33,662 bases of DNA. Source: Marinomonas pontica. Lineage in GTDB: Bacteria; Pseudomonadota; Gammaproteobacteria; Pseudomonadales; Marinomonadaceae. Of the stretch, positions 17,659 to 27,107 are shown in pieces. Within the stretch, counting starts at the first letter, position 1, and each line of letters starts with the position of its first letter. Location: assembly GCF_026191375.1 (NCBI RefSeq), contig NZ_JAODTL010000061.1, positions 1-33,662 on the forward strand. Direction: 5' to 3'. The translations under genes and the position numbers were made by a program. The notes below the pieces were generated by a model. The model searched no databases. It was not told the origin of the DNA and saw only the letters and a list, made by a program, of their open reading frames with translations.

Positions 17659-20580
17659 TTAAAGGGTCTGAATATCAAACCCTAAGCTTTCCAATTCCGC
17701 ACGTTTTGATGTCGCAGTAACGACCGCTACGTTCTCATTCGCTTTCGTTAAATACGTCTTCGTCACACGCTGCAGCTGCTCAATCGTGACCGCCAGCACT
17801 TTGGCACGAAACGCTTCTCTGTACGCCAAACTGCGTCCGTGTAGTTGCACGTAGAAATCACTCTGCGCCTCTCCCGCTGGGGAACTTGGCTTATCCATAG
17901 AACCGATAACACCCAAGATCGCTTCTTCCAATGCATCTTCACCGTGAGTTTCATTCAACATCCACTCAATAGACGCATCAAAATCGGCCAAAGTCTCCGT
18001 CAAACGAGGATCTCGGTAAGAGTAAAAACGGAACGAGCCAATGCTACCATCAAATGTAGCACCACCACCGTAAGCGCCACCTTGCTCTCGAATCACTCGG
18101 TGCAAGAAACCATTGCGTAGGAAACCACCCAATACAGTCAATGCCGCCACATCAGGATGATCGCCATAGGCCGTACGAAATGCCTTACTGCAGAAGCTCA
18201 CTTGGGTTGACGTCAACCACGCCACTTTCACTTGCGCGTCCACTGGCGCCATGACAAACGCCGTCTTTGCACCGCCTACCGGCAAATCCGCAAACACAGA
18301 TTGCGCTTCACTCAATACCGCCGCTTCATGCTGAGGTTCAGCAACCAGCAATAGCTGCTTATTAGCTTGTAGCAATTTACTGTGTAGGCGTTTAAAAATA
18401 GCCAACACCTTCTCGGCAGCCTTGCTGTCGGCCTTCATTGCATCATCTAGAGCAATAGCAGTACGAATGCCTGACATACCACTCCATTTTTCTTGCTGTG
18501 CAGCCAAACCTGACAATGCGCTGGAAGCGGCCGTCATGGCAAGAGAATGACCTTGCCCTGTAATAGATTGTTCACGACGAGCTCGACGTTGCGCCACCAG
18601 CTCTTTGACTCGGCTTACTTCATCAAAGCGCACGTTAAGCATCGTGTCTTTTAACAACTCACTCATGGCTTTCACGTTTGGCACCAAAGCTTTCGATGAC
18701 AAAATAAAATACCCATTGAGTTCTTGGCGATCAGCAATCGTAGCGCGAATCGAATTCGACGCTCCCAAGCCACCACACACCTGAGCTTGGCGCTCTTGAA
18801 CCGCAAGATAGTCATCTTCCCCAATGCCCAATTCGGTCATCATTGAAGAGAATAACGGCAAGTACTCGATTTCTTCTTCATCAAGCGCTGGCAAGTCCAT
18901 CACCAACTGCTGATATACCAAACCGTTGGTGCCTTGAGGGTAAAAAGTAACAGGCAATGCGCCCGCAACTTTTTGATTGTCATATTCTGGCAGACGCGCC
19001 GGCACATCTTCTAAGCCCACTTTCGGCAGAATACTCATGTCGTCCACTTGCGATTGACGTGTTTTTAATGCCGCACTGCGCTCAATGATTTGCTGTTTAT
19101 CTGCATCAGACAAGGCCGCTTTGATCTTACTCAAACGGTCTTTCTCTGCCTGATTACGGCGTGCTTCAAGTGCATCATCAGGGCTTAATGTTAATGTCAC
19201 TCGATGGGCATTAGACAACAACAAGCTGTTGATCAAATTCGGAATGTACGCGGGATCCTGTATTTTTTCACGCATTGCGTTAATAACCGGATCCAGATCA
19301 AGCTGAGCAATCACATCACCCGCATGAACCGCCGTCGACAAACCCGCTAAAATAAGCTGCAATCCATAAGGATAGCTGCCGCCGCCGATTTCACGTTGGC
19401 TCAATTCTAATTGGTGCAACATGGCCTCCACCATGTCTTGTGGCACGCCTTTTTCAGCAATGCTTTCTAATGTCGACAACACCAATGCTTCTACTTTTGG
19501 GGCGTCTTCGCGTTTTACCCCTTCCAGCCCGCACATAAAGCTCATTTCTTTATTGCTGTCTTCAAGACCACACATTGGCGAAGGTGCACGACCTAGATCG
19601 CTGTTTTCCAACACTCTCATCAGCGGTGAGGCACTGTTGTCTAGCAACACACTAGACAACAATTGCGCTTCGAACTGCTGATTCAAATCCGTACTCTCAC
19701 CCAACAACCAACCCACTACAACATGACTGCCATCTTCTTTTACTTCTTCCGCAGCGTAACCTTCCTCTACTCGCACTGGAGAGAAATACCGCTTCGCGTT
19801 CGGCACACTGACCTGTTCTTCCAATCGCTCAAAACGACTCAGTACTTTGTCTTCGAATTCGGCCTGCAGTGTTTCCGCAGGAATATCACCAAACGTCATA
19901 AAAACAGCATTAGAGGGGTGATAATGAGTACGATAAAACGCCAATAAATCTTGGTAAGACAAATCCGGAATGTCCGTTGGCTCGCCACCAGAATTAAAAT
20001 GGTAAGTGTTGTTTGGGAACAAATACTTGGTCAGAGTTTGCCACAGTACCGACGTCGTTGAACTCATCGCACCTTTCATCTCGTTAAAGACAACGCCTTT
20101 GAACGTCAATTCTGACTCAGCATTGTCAGGCTCGGCGAATTCTAAGCGATGGCCTTCTTGGGAAAAATCCAACTCGTCTAAACGAGAAAAGAACACGGCG
20201 TCTAAATACACACCCAACAAGTTGTTGAAATCTTTTTTGTTCTTGCTGGCGAATGGATACGCGGTCCAATCAGACGACGTGAACGCATTCATAAAAGTAT
20301 TCAGCGAACGACGGATCATCATGAAAAAAGGATCGCGGACAGGAAAACGCTCAGATCCACACAACACGGTATGCTCTAGAATATGAGCAACGCCACAAGA
20401 ATCGGTTGGAACCGTCTTCAAGCCAACGAGAAAAACATTCTCGTCATTTTCAGAAGCGATATGAAAATGTTTAGCACCTGTAACGGTGTGTTCAAACTCT
20501 TGAACGGTCACATTCAGAGCATCGATAAACTCACTGCGAAGAAACGTAAACGCAGGATGGTGTGCGGTGCTATTTGCCAT
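17659..20580 (-). CDS. Zinc metalloprotease of the M16C (PreP-like) family
   Basis: A 973 aa peptidase resembling presequence protease PreP. The inverted zinc motif HILEH gives H66, E69 and H70, with the third ligand E167 in VVFNEMKGAMSS. The four-part M16 layout is complete, with the second half containing GGAYGGGATFDGSIGSFRFYSYRDPR, the arginine/tyrosine region that binds substrate. I see no signal peptide, so it is probably cytoplasmic and degrades peptides. I chose ATG 20580 (MANSTAHHPAF), which has GAGG six bases upstream; the frame stays open to 20661 across the leader. It is a lone large gene between smrA and the acyltransferases. Confidence 0.9.
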   Translation of the reverse strand: MANSTAHHPAFTFLRSEFIDALNVTVQEFEHTVTGAKHFHIASENDENVFLVGLKTVPTDSCGVAHILEHTVLCGSERFPVRDPFFMMIRRSLNTFMNAFTSSDWTAYPFASKNKKDFNNLLGVYLDAVFFSRLDELDFSQEGHRLEFAEPDNAESELTFKGVVFNEMKGAMSSTTSVLWQTLTKYLFPNNTYHFNSGGEPTDIPDLSYQDLLAFYRTHYHPSNAVFMTFGDIPAETLQAEFEDKVLSRFERLEEQVSVPNAKRYFSPVRVEEGYAAEEVKEDGSHVVVGWLLGESTDLNQQFEAQLLSSVLLDNSASPLMRVLENSDLGRAPSPMCGLEDSNKEMSFMCGLEGVKREDAPKVEALVLSTLESIAEKGVPQDMVEAMLHQLELSQREIGGGSYPYGLQLILAGLSTAVHAGDVIAQLDLDPVINAMREKIQDPAYIPNLINSLLLSNAHRVTLTLSPDDALEARRNQAEKDRLSKIKAALSDADKQQIIERSAALKTRQSQVDDMSILPKVGLEDVPARLPEYDNQKVAGALPVTFYPQGTNGLVYQQLVMDLPALDEEEIEYLPLFSSMMTELGIGEDDYLAVQERQAQVCGGLGASNSIRATIADRQELNGYFILSSKALVPNVKAMSELLKDTMLNVRFDEVSRVKELVAQRRARREQSITGQGHSLAMTAASSALSGLAAQQEKWSGMSGIRTAIALDDAMKADSKAAEKVLAIFKRLHSKLLQANKQLLLVAEPQHEAAVLSEAQSVFADLPVGGAKTAFVMAPVDAQVKVAWLTSTQVSFCSKAFRTAYGDHPDVAALTVLGGFLRNGFLHRVIREQGGAYGGGATFDGSIGSFRFYSYRDPRLTETLADFDASIEWMLNETHGEDALEEAILGVIGSMDKPSSPAGEAQSDFYVQLHGRSLAYREAFRAKVLAVTIEQLQRVTKTYLTKANENVAVVTATSKRAELESLGFDIQTL

Positions 20581-20630
20581 TCTCGACCTCGATAAAATTA
20601 GAATACGATAATTACAATATTTTGGGGCCG

Positions 20631-20662
20631 CTTGGACACTCTCAAGACAACATAAGTCCAAG
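20631..20662 (-). repeat. Hairpin in the M16 peptidase leader
   Basis: CTTGGAC (20631-20637) and GTCCAAG (20656-20662) are perfect 7-bp arms with an 18-base loop. They lie between the predicted promoter and the start codon, so the structure would be in the mRNA leader. Confidence 0.4.
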
Positions 20663-20678
20663 ACAGCAAAGTGGCGGA

Positions 20679-20684
20679 ATTATA
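20679..20684 (-). promoter_or_regulatory. Candidate extended -10 promoter for the M16 peptidase gene
   Basis: The minus strand reads TGCTATAAT, a perfect -10 with the TG of an extended -10, about 100 bases before the ATG. The -35 is poor (TGCAGT at 17 bases). It lies just beyond the smrA stop. Confidence 0.5.
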
Positions 20685-20741
20685 GCAAAAACATGGCTTT
20701 TACTGCACGAACTAACGTGAACCCTTTCGTTTTGATGAGCC

Positions 20742-21329
20742 TCAAAAACTAACGTTTTTGGTGCTTTTCCCAGTTTTCCAAGCGGGCTTTCTCGCTTTTT
20801 TGAACAAGACGTACACGGCTCCCAAACCACCATGATGGCGCTGTGCGCTATGAAACGCCATGACATTATCCAAATCTCTTAACCACTTATTTATATAACT
20901 CTTGATCATCGCCTGACTATCGGGATCTGGTGTACGATCCCCTTTACCATGGACAATAATCGCCACTCGAATATCATTACGCACACAATCTTCAGCAAAC
21001 TGATACACCTGCTCTCGAGCCTGAGCCACCGTACGTCGGTGTAAATCCAACCGAGCCTCAATGCCATATTTTCCTTGTCGAAGTCGCTTAAACACCCCTT
21101 CCTGCACGCCTGCGTTCTTGTACTCGAGCATGTCATTGGGTTCTACCTTCTCCACATAATCATGAGATAAGTGGTTATTGTCTGCTTCATTAGCGATCAA
21201 AGCGGCACGCTGACGAACCGAAAAATCGACCTCTGGCCCTTTTTTGCCGAGATACACTTCGCTTTTTTTCAGTGGTCGAATCCCCGCCACTTCTTGAGCA
21301 AACAAAGACGTTTCATCTTCGTCATTCAC
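20742..21329 (-). CDS. smrA: Smr-domain DNA/RNA nuclease-like protein SmrA
   Basis: A 195 aa protein with a C-terminal Smr domain: LDLHRRTVAQAREQVYQF, IIVHGKGDRT and HHGGLGAVYVLFKK. The Smr domain is known as a nicking or RNA-cleaving module; here the function is inferred. The N-terminal part (DETSLFAQEVAGIRPLKKSE) matches the SLF...G(V/I)(R/K)P(L/I)K start of SmrA proteins as I recall it. I prefer GTG 21329, which has TGAGG eight bases upstream. The ATG at 21374 has no ribosome binding site and lies inside the U-run of the ssb terminator, though it would add 15 in-frame residues. Confidence 0.87.
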   Translation of the reverse strand: MNDEDETSLFAQEVAGIRPLKKSEVYLGKKGPEVDFSVRQRAALIANEADNNHLSHDYVEKVEPNDMLEYKNAGVQEGVFKRLRQGKYGIEARLDLHRRTVAQAREQVYQFAEDCVRNDIRVAIIVHGKGDRTPDPDSQAMIKSYINKWLRDLDNVMAFHSAQRHHGGLGAVYVLFKKARKPAWKTGKSTKNVSF

Positions 21330-21377
21330 AACCAATACCTCATCAAACCAATCGCATTCGCTAAGCGCTAACATAGA

Positions 21378-21407
21378 ACAATAAAGGCCCCAATAGGAGC
21401 CTTTATT
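21378..21407 (-). terminator. Intrinsic terminator after ssb
   Basis: On the minus strand AATAAAGGCTCC and GGGGCCTTTATT pair (one G-U) around TATT, followed by a U-rich run. It lies 41 bases after the ssb stop and separates ssb from smrA. Confidence 0.8.
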
Positions 21408-21447
21408 TCTTCAACCTTAGACAGGCCTATTCTAATTTATGTAGGAA

Positions 21448-22167
21448 TCAGAACGGGATGTCATCGTCGAAATCATCAAAGTTTGGTGCTTGCTGAGGCT
21501 TTGGCTCAGGTGCGCGCTGCGGCGCAGGTTGTTGTGGCGCGCGTTGTTGCGGGGCGGCTTGAGCTGGTGCTTGTTGTGGCGCATTTCCCCAGCTACCGAA
21601 AGACTGTGGCGCAGCTTGTTGTGGTGCCGCTTGCTGAGGGGCAGCTTGATGCGCTGGCGCTTGTCCATAACCACTTTGTGGTTGGTTAAAACCTTGTGGC
21701 GCAGCCTGCTGAGGCGCTTGGCCGTAGCCACCTTGTTGTGGTGCAGATTGTTGCGGTGCTTGACCGTAGCCACCACCTTGCATTGAATCGTAACCACCAC
21801 CTTGTTGGCCAGCATTATCACCACGACCGTCTAATAATTGCATTTCATTCGCAATGATTTCGGTTGTATAACGCTTAATACCGTCTTTTTCCCATTCGCG
21901 TGTACGCAATGAACCTTCTACGTAGACTTTTGACCCTTTTTTAATAAAGTCTCCAGCAATCTGGCCCAAGCGGAAGTTACCGCGGTCCATGAAAGAGACA
22001 CGGTGCCACTCTGTACGTTCTTGCATTTGACCTGTTTGCTTGTCACGCCAGCTTTCTGTTGTTGCCAAGTTAACGTTTGCAACCGCACCGCCAGAAGGCA
22101 TGAAACGCACTTCTGCGTCGTTGCCCGCGTTACCAATCAAGATTACTTTGTTTATTCCACGTGCCAT
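21448..22167 (-). CDS. ssb: Single-stranded DNA-binding protein
   Basis: A 239 aa SSB that protects single-stranded DNA and recruits repair proteins. The OB fold covers residues 1-112 ([21 protein letters not shown]..., [20 protein letters not shown]). A long linker of Gly, Gln, Ala and Pro spans about 113-229. The acidic tip [10 protein letters not shown] is the docking site for partner proteins. It is longer than E. coli SSB (178 aa) because of the linker. GGAG lies nine bases before the ATG. It follows the MFS gene by 37 bases and ends at a terminator. Confidence 0.97.
   Translation of the reverse strand: MARGINKVILIGNAGNDAEVRFMPSGGAVANVNLATTESWRDKQTGQMQERTEWHRVSFMDRGNFRLGQIAGDFIKKGSKVYVEGSLRTREWEKDGIKRYTTEIIANEMQLLDGRGDNAGQQGGGYDSMQGGGYGQAPQQSAPQQGGYGQAPQQAAPQGFNQPQSGYGQAPAHQAAPQQAAPQQAAPQSFGSWGNAPQQAPAQAAPQQRAPQQPAPQRAPEPKPQQAPNFDDFDDDIPF
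21481..21831 (-). repeat. Low-complexity repeats encoding the SSB linker
   Basis: Codons for residues 113-229 of SSB hold repeated units such as GGYGQAPQQ (three near-copies at about 132-140, 146-154 and 166-171) and APQQ (several more). The DNA is correspondingly repetitive, so length variation between strains would be expected. Confidence 0.8.
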
Positions 22168-22204
22168 GACGCTTTTCTCCAGCTAAAAATAGAATCGTGT
22201 TTTT

Positions 22205-23563
22205 CTAAATACGCGCTTGTGGCGCTAAACGCAGTAATGCGTCTTTATCCAATAATTTCTTGTCCACTTTAAGATAAGCGGTTTGCTCATCTTTAAAAAT
22301 CTGCATATCTTCCACTCCTTGGATAGTTAAAAGTTCGTCCGCCATCTTAGATACTTCATCATGGGTCATGCTGGACACGCTGAATGCCAAACTGCTCAAT
22401 TGGCGCGGCGCAGGTTGAGCCAAGCACACAAGAGACCAAGCCAAAAACACGATCCCTACAACCCAAAAAACACCACCATGTGAGTGATGTTGCAGTAACC
22501 AACCACCGCTAATGCCACCGAAAAACGACCCCATAAACTGATGCGTTGAAAACACACCCATCGCGGTACCACGATAGCCAACAGGAGCCAGTTTACTCAC
22601 CAGTGACGGCAGCACTGCTTCCAGCGAATTAAAACCAACAAAATAGACCCATAGTAGGACACCAAAAGCCCACAGATAAGGTGCCCATTGCAGCCCAATG
22701 GCGCTTATCCCCAGCAACAACATAATGGCAATTAGGACGCCCTTCATCTTGCCTTTGGCTTCCGCAATAATCACTAATGGTAACATACCTGCAAAGGCAA
22801 AACCCATGATCGCCAAGTATAACCAACTGTGTTGAGCCAATGGCAAATCATACCGCTCGATGAGTAAATTCGGCACCGTAACAAACAACGCGGTCAAGCT
22901 TGCGTGCAACAACAAAACACTGACATTTAAGAAGCGTAATTTTGAGTCTTTCAACACCAAACCCAACGCCAAAAGACTCGGTGTTGTGTCTCGCTTAAAG
23001 GTATGTTGCACAATATTTGGCACAGCAAATAGGATCAAGACGATCCCAAGTAAAGATAGCGCAAATGACAAATAAAACAGCCCAGACAATCCAACCAAAG
23101 CAAAAATCCAAGGTCCAAGCACCAACGACAACATAAAAGACGCGCCAATACTAATACCCACGATCGCCATCGCTTTCGTACGATTTTGCTCTCGCGTCAC
23201 ATCACTCAATAACGCCATCAAAGTACTGGCAATCGCCCCAGCCCCTTGCACAGCTCGCCCAACAATTAAAACCATAATACTTTCTGCATTTGCGCAAATC
23301 AGGCTACCAACGGCAAACAACAATAAGCCAATCACGATCACACGCTTACGGCCAATTTTGTCAGACCACATGCCCATCGGAATTTGTAAGCTCGCTTGAG
23401 TCAGACCATAAATACCAATGGCGGTACCGATCAACGCGGCATCAGCACCGGTTAAACCATCCGCCGCAACGCTGATAACAGGCATAATTAGGAATAAACC
23501 TAACATTCTAAAAAGATAAATCAGCGCTAACGCAAGAACTGAACGACGTTCGAGTAGATCCAT
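22205..23563 (-). CDS. MFS transporter with C-terminal ferredoxin-like domain (YajR type)
   Basis: A 452 aa inner-membrane major facilitator protein with about 12 helices over residues 8-385. The MFS motif between helices 2 and 3 is GMWSDKIGRKRV, and LLSDVTREQNRTKAMA lies in the next loop region. The last 70 residues (SSMTHDEVSKMADEL...AYLKVDKKLLDKDALL) look like the small soluble domain found at the end of YajR. Likely a proton-driven exporter; the substrate is unknown. The bases before its ATG read CCTCCTT, the reverse of a ribosome binding site, so translation initiation is unusual or the start lies elsewhere. It is divergent from uvrA and upstream of ssb, an order I recall from Pseudomonas. 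Confidence 0.9.
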   Translation of the reverse strand: MDLLERRSVLALALIYLFRMLGLFLIMPVISVAADGLTGADAALIGTAIGIYGLTQASLQIPMGMWSDKIGRKRVIVIGLLLFAVGSLICANAESIMVLIVGRAVQGAGAIASTLMALLSDVTREQNRTKAMAIVGISIGASFMLSLVLGPWIFALVGLSGLFYLSFALSLLGIVLILFAVPNIVQHTFKRDTTPSLLALGLVLKDSKLRFLNVSVLLLHASLTALFVTVPNLLIERYDLPLAQHSWLYLAIMGFAFAGMLPLVIIAEAKGKMKGVLIAIMLLLGISAIGLQWAPYLWAFGVLLWVYFVGFNSLEAVLPSLVSKLAPVGYRGTAMGVFSTHQFMGSFFGGISGGWLLQHHSHGGVFWVVGIVFLAWSLVCLAQPAPRQLSSLAFSVSSMTHDEVSKMADELLTIQGVEDMQIFKDEQTAYLKVDKKLLDKDALLRLAPQARI

Positions 23564-23649
23564 AAGGAGGTTTCAACCGTTTAACTTGGATGGTTAAGAA
23601 AAAGATTGTCAATTTTACAAAAAATACCGTTGAAGCTCCATTTCAACTA

Positions 23650-23665
23650 CTGTAAAAATAGACAG
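23650..23665. promoter_or_regulatory. LexA-binding SOS box between uvrA and the MFS-ssb genes
   Basis: CTGT, eight bases, ACAG: an exact match to the LexA core CTGT-N8-ACAG, with AT-rich flanks (TA before, TT after). It lies 55 bases before the uvrA ATG and 87 before the MFS start. A possible uvrA promoter (TTGAAG at 23630-23635, 17 bases, TAAAAA) would be overlapped by it. uvrA and ssb share a LexA-controlled region in E. coli. Confidence 0.85.
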
Positions 23666-23720
23666 TTATTTAATTTACTGGCAGATTTCTTTCTGTTGAT
23701 CAACTTCACACTGGAGACTC

Positions 23721-26543
23721 ATGGATACCATTACCATACGCGGGGCCCGAACTCACAATCTAAAAAATGTGGACCTAGACATCCCAAGAGACAAACTTGT
23801 GGTGATAACTGGCCTATCCGGCTCAGGTAAATCCTCTCTTGCTTTTGATACATTATACGCAGAAGGCCAACGTCGTTACGTAGAATCTCTTTCAACTTAC
23901 GCTAGACAATTTTTGTCTATGATGGAAAAACCCGACATCGATCACATCGAAGGTCTCTCTCCAGCCATCTCCATCGAACAGAAATCTACCTCTCACAACC
24001 CGAGATCAACCGTTGGTACAATAACAGAAATATACGATTATCTACGATTGTTATTTGCTCGTGCAGGACAACCTCGTTGCCCAGATCATGGCGAGCCATT
24101 AGAGGCGCAAACCATATCACAAATGGTTGATAAAGTGATCTCGCTCCCAGAAGAAACCAAAATGATGCTGCTTGCTCCCATCGTTAAAGACCGTAAAGGT
24201 GAGCATTTACACACGATTAGCGACTTACTTTCTAAAGGTTTTATTCGCGCACGGATTGATGGCATTGTTGTGGATTTAGATGATGCGCCGACACTGGAAA
24301 AAAACAAAAAGCACACCATTGAAGTGGTCATCGATCGCTTCAAAGTACGTCCTGATTTACAGCTACGCTTAGCTGAGTCCTTTGAAACCTGCCTTGGACT
24401 ATCAGATGGTATTGCTAAAGCCATCAATATGGATGACGAGAATGAAGAGTATATCTTCTCTAGTAAGTTTGCCTGCCCTGTGTGCGGCTACAGCTTAACT
24501 GAGCTAGAACCTCGACTCTTCTCATTCAACAACCCCAATGGCGCTTGCCAGACGTGCGACGGGCTGGGTACGCATCAAATGTTTGACCCAGAGCGCATTA
24601 TCCAAGATGAAACACTGACCCTTGCGGAAGGCGCTATTCGTGGCTGGGGGCGACGCAGTATTTTTTATTACCAACAGCTAAGCGCTCTCGCCAAGCATTA
24701 TGAATTTGACATCGACTCAAAGTACAAAGACATTCCAAGTGAATTCAAAAAACGCATTTTACAAGGCTCTGGCAAAGACAAAATAGATTTCGTTTATATC
24801 AACGAACGTGGCGATAAAATGACCCGATCACATGCGTTCGAGGGGGTCATTCCTAATTTACAACGTCGTTATCATGAAACCGAATCCGACAGCGTGCGGG
24901 ATGATTTGTCACAATACATTAGCATACAGCCATGCCCTGACTGCAAAGGCTCACGACTGAATCGATCAGCCCGAAATGTCTTCATTGCCGATCAAACGCT
25001 ACCTGAAGTTGTTACCTACCCAATCGTAGAGTGCTTAAACTATTTTGAGGCCCTTGAATTACCCGGAGCCCGCGGTGAAATCGCGTCAAAAATATTAAAA
25101 GAGATACGTGATCGATTAACTTTCCTAGTGAACGTGGGTCTTGAATACCTCACACTGGATCGTAAGGCCGACTCCCTATCGGGCGGTGAGGCACAACGAA
25201 TAAGACTTGCCAGCCAAATTGGTGCAGGGCTCGTTGGAGTGATGTACATCCTTGATGAACCCTCAATTGGTCTACACCAACGTGACAATGAAAGGCTCAT
25301 CGCCACACTGACAAGACTCAGAGACTTAGGCAACACTGTTATTGTGGTAGAACATGATGAAGATGCCATTCGCATCGCAGACTTTGTGGTTGATATTGGG
25401 CCCGGAGCAGGTGTTCACGGCGGTCAAATCATTGCGAGCGGCACCCCACAGGACATAATGGCGTGCCCTGAATCCGTTACAGGACAGTATTTAACCGGCA
25501 AACGTAAAATTGACATACCTACCATTCGCCATCCCGCTAAAGATGAAAAATACCTAAACCTTATAGGCGCAACAGGTAATAACCTAAACACCGTAGACCT
25601 GAAGATTCCTGTTGGTGTAATGACCTGCATAACCGGTGTTTCTGGCTCAGGAAAATCGACGTTAATTAACGGCACATTATACCCACTTGCGGCGACAGCG
25701 CTTAATGGTGCAACCACTCTAAAAGCGGCGCCCCATGAGCGAATTGAGGGTTTGGATTTATTCGATAAATGTGTCGACATTGACCAGAGCCCTATCGGGC
25801 GCACACCCGAATCCAACCCTGCCACCTACACCGGTATTTTCACCCCCATGAGGGAATTATTTTCGGCCACACAAGAATCACGCTCACGCGGCTATAAGCC
25901 AGGACGATTCAGTTTTAACGTCAAAGGTGGTCGCTGTGAAGCCTGCCAAGGCGATGGCGTGATCAAAGTTGAAATGCACTTTTTACCTGATGTGTATGTG
26001 CCATGTGATACTTGTAAAGGCAAACGATACAATCGTGAGACCTTAGAAATTCATTACAAAGGCAAAAATATTCACGAGTGTTTGGAAATGACCATTGAGG
26101 ATGCTCGCGAGTTCTTTGACCCGGTTCCTTCTATCGCCAGAAAACTGCAAACACTTATCGATGTGGGACTAGGCTACATTCGTCTAGGGCAGGCAGCAAC
26201 AACACTGTCGGGCGGCGAAGCACAACGCGTTAAACTCGCAAAAGAGCTGTCAAAACGCGACACCGGAACCACACTCTACATCTTAGACGAACCGACGACA
26301 GGCTTGCACTTTGCTGATATCGAGCAGCTATTAAAAGTACTGCATAGACTGCGTGATCACGGCAACACCGTGGTGGTGATTGAACACAATCTTGATGTCA
26401 TCAAAACCGCAGACTGGATCGTAGACCTAGGACCCGAAGGTGGAAGTGGTGGTGGGTACATCATTGCAGAAGGCACACCTGAAACGATTGCTCAAGCAGA
26501 TGTATCTCACACAGGTAGATTCTTGAAACAAATGCTAAAGTAA
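23721..26543 (+). CDS. uvrA: Excinuclease ABC subunit UvrA
   Basis: The damage-recognition ATPase of nucleotide excision repair, 940 aa. It has two ABC modules: Walker [10 protein letters not shown] (31-39) and GVSGSGKST (639-647), with ABC signatures LSGGEAQR at 486-493 and 829-836 and Walker B motifs LDEPSIGLH and LDEPTTGLH. The zinc sites are C252/C255/C276/C279 and C739/C742/C762/C765. All key residues are present. GGAG lies four bases before the ATG. It is monocistronic, controlled by the SOS box upstream and closed by its own terminator. Confidence 0.98.
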   Translation: MDTITIRGARTHNLKNVDLDIPRDKLVVITGLSGSGKSSLAFDTLYAEGQRRYVESLSTYARQFLSMMEKPDIDHIEGLSPAISIEQKSTSHNPRSTVGTITEIYDYLRLLFARAGQPRCPDHGEPLEAQTISQMVDKVISLPEETKMMLLAPIVKDRKGEHLHTISDLLSKGFIRARIDGIVVDLDDAPTLEKNKKHTIEVVIDRFKVRPDLQLRLAESFETCLGLSDGIAKAINMDDENEEYIFSSKFACPVCGYSLTELEPRLFSFNNPNGACQTCDGLGTHQMFDPERIIQDETLTLAEGAIRGWGRRSIFYYQQLSALAKHYEFDIDSKYKDIPSEFKKRILQGSGKDKIDFVYINERGDKMTRSHAFEGVIPNLQRRYHETESDSVRDDLSQYISIQPCPDCKGSRLNRSARNVFIADQTLPEVVTYPIVECLNYFEALELPGARGEIASKILKEIRDRLTFLVNVGLEYLTLDRKADSLSGGEAQRIRLASQIGAGLVGVMYILDEPSIGLHQRDNERLIATLTRLRDLGNTVIVVEHDEDAIRIADFVVDIGPGAGVHGGQIIASGTPQDIMACPESVTGQYLTGKRKIDIPTIRHPAKDEKYLNLIGATGNNLNTVDLKIPVGVMTCITGVSGSGKSTLINGTLYPLAATALNGATTLKAAPHERIEGLDLFDKCVDIDQSPIGRTPESNPATYTGIFTPMRELFSATQESRSRGYKPGRFSFNVKGGRCEACQGDGVIKVEMHFLPDVYVPCDTCKGKRYNRETLEIHYKGKNIHECLEMTIEDAREFFDPVPSIARKLQTLIDVGLGYIRLGQAATTLSGGEAQRVKLAKELSKRDTGTTLYILDEPTTGLHFADIEQLLKVLHRLRDHGNTVVVIEHNLDVIKTADWIVDLGPEGGSGGGYIIAEGTPETIAQADVSHTGRFLKQMLK

Positions 26544-26577
26544 CGGATCGATGAATTAACTGATCAATGAAAATACA

Positions 26578-26613
26578 AATGCCGAATTAGTCAGAACTGA
26601 TTCGGCATTTTTG
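26578..26613 (+). terminator. Intrinsic terminator after uvrA
   Basis: ATGCCGAAT pairs with ATTCGGCAT, extended inward by partial pairing, then a run of T. It starts about 35 bases after the uvrA stop. Confidence 0.85.
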
Positions 26614-26641
26614 CTTAAACATCCATATAAATTATTAGGCA

Positions 26642-26676
26642 AAAAAAAGCCGAGCTAATAGCTCGGCTTTTTTATT
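26642..26676. terminator. Bidirectional terminator at the end of the alpha operon
   Basis: AGCCGAGCT (26649-26657), loop AAT plus one base, AGCTCGGCT (26661-26669), flanked by A8 and T6. It ends the rplQ message on the minus strand and backs up the uvrA terminator. Confidence 0.92.
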
Positions 26677-26687
26677 ACAAACTGATG

Positions 26688-27065
26688 TTACTCAGCGGCT
26701 TCTGCAACTGGACGATCGACCAATTCAACATAAGCCATAGGCGCATTGTCACCCGCACGGAAGCCACATTTTAAAATGCGAACATAACCGCCAGGACGAG
26801 CTTGGTAACGAGGACCAAGTTCAGAGAACAATTTACCTACTGCATCTTTGCTACGAGTACGAGCAAAGGCAAGGCGACGATTCGCAACAGAATCAACTTT
26901 CGCCAATGTGATTAACGGCTCAGCAACACGACGTAGTTCTTTAGCTTTCGGCAACGTAGTTTTAATAACTTCGTGTTCGAACAAAGAAGCAGCCATATTT
27001 TTAAACATCGCTTTACGATGTGAGCTAGTACGGTTTAAGTGACGTCCACTCTTACGATGACGCAT
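26688..27065 (-). CDS. rplQ: 50S ribosomal protein L17
   Basis: 125 aa, near the E. coli length of 127. It begins [20 protein letters not shown] and carries the family blocks [19 protein letters not shown] and [25 protein letters not shown] lies about eight bases before the ATG. It is the last gene of the alpha operon, 42 bases after rpoA, and is followed by a strong terminator. Confidence 0.98.
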   Translation of the reverse strand: MRHRKSGRHLNRTSSHRKAMFKNMAASLFEHEVIKTTLPKAKELRRVAEPLITLAKVDSVANRRLAFARTRSKDAVGKLFSELGPRYQARPGGYVRILKCGFRAGDNAPMAYVELVDRPVAEAAE

Positions 27066-27107
27066 TATACATTCCTTACCAAACTACGGTGGTCAGGGAA
27101 CAATGAC

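Noticed and set aside
21432..21824. A 130 aa Lys/His/Arg-rich frame overlapping ssb, and plus-strand frames at 21483-21786
   Set aside because: They are by-products of the repetitive SSB linker codons read in other frames.
21481..21831. Possible CRISPR-like or tandem repeat array
   Set aside because: The repeats are in frame, lack unique spacers of constant length, and encode the SSB linker.
23591..23656. Short frame of 21 codons upstream of uvrA as a leader peptide
   Set aside because: The AAGGAGG lies about 20 bases before its ATG, the frame runs into the SOS box, and no attenuator structure follows.
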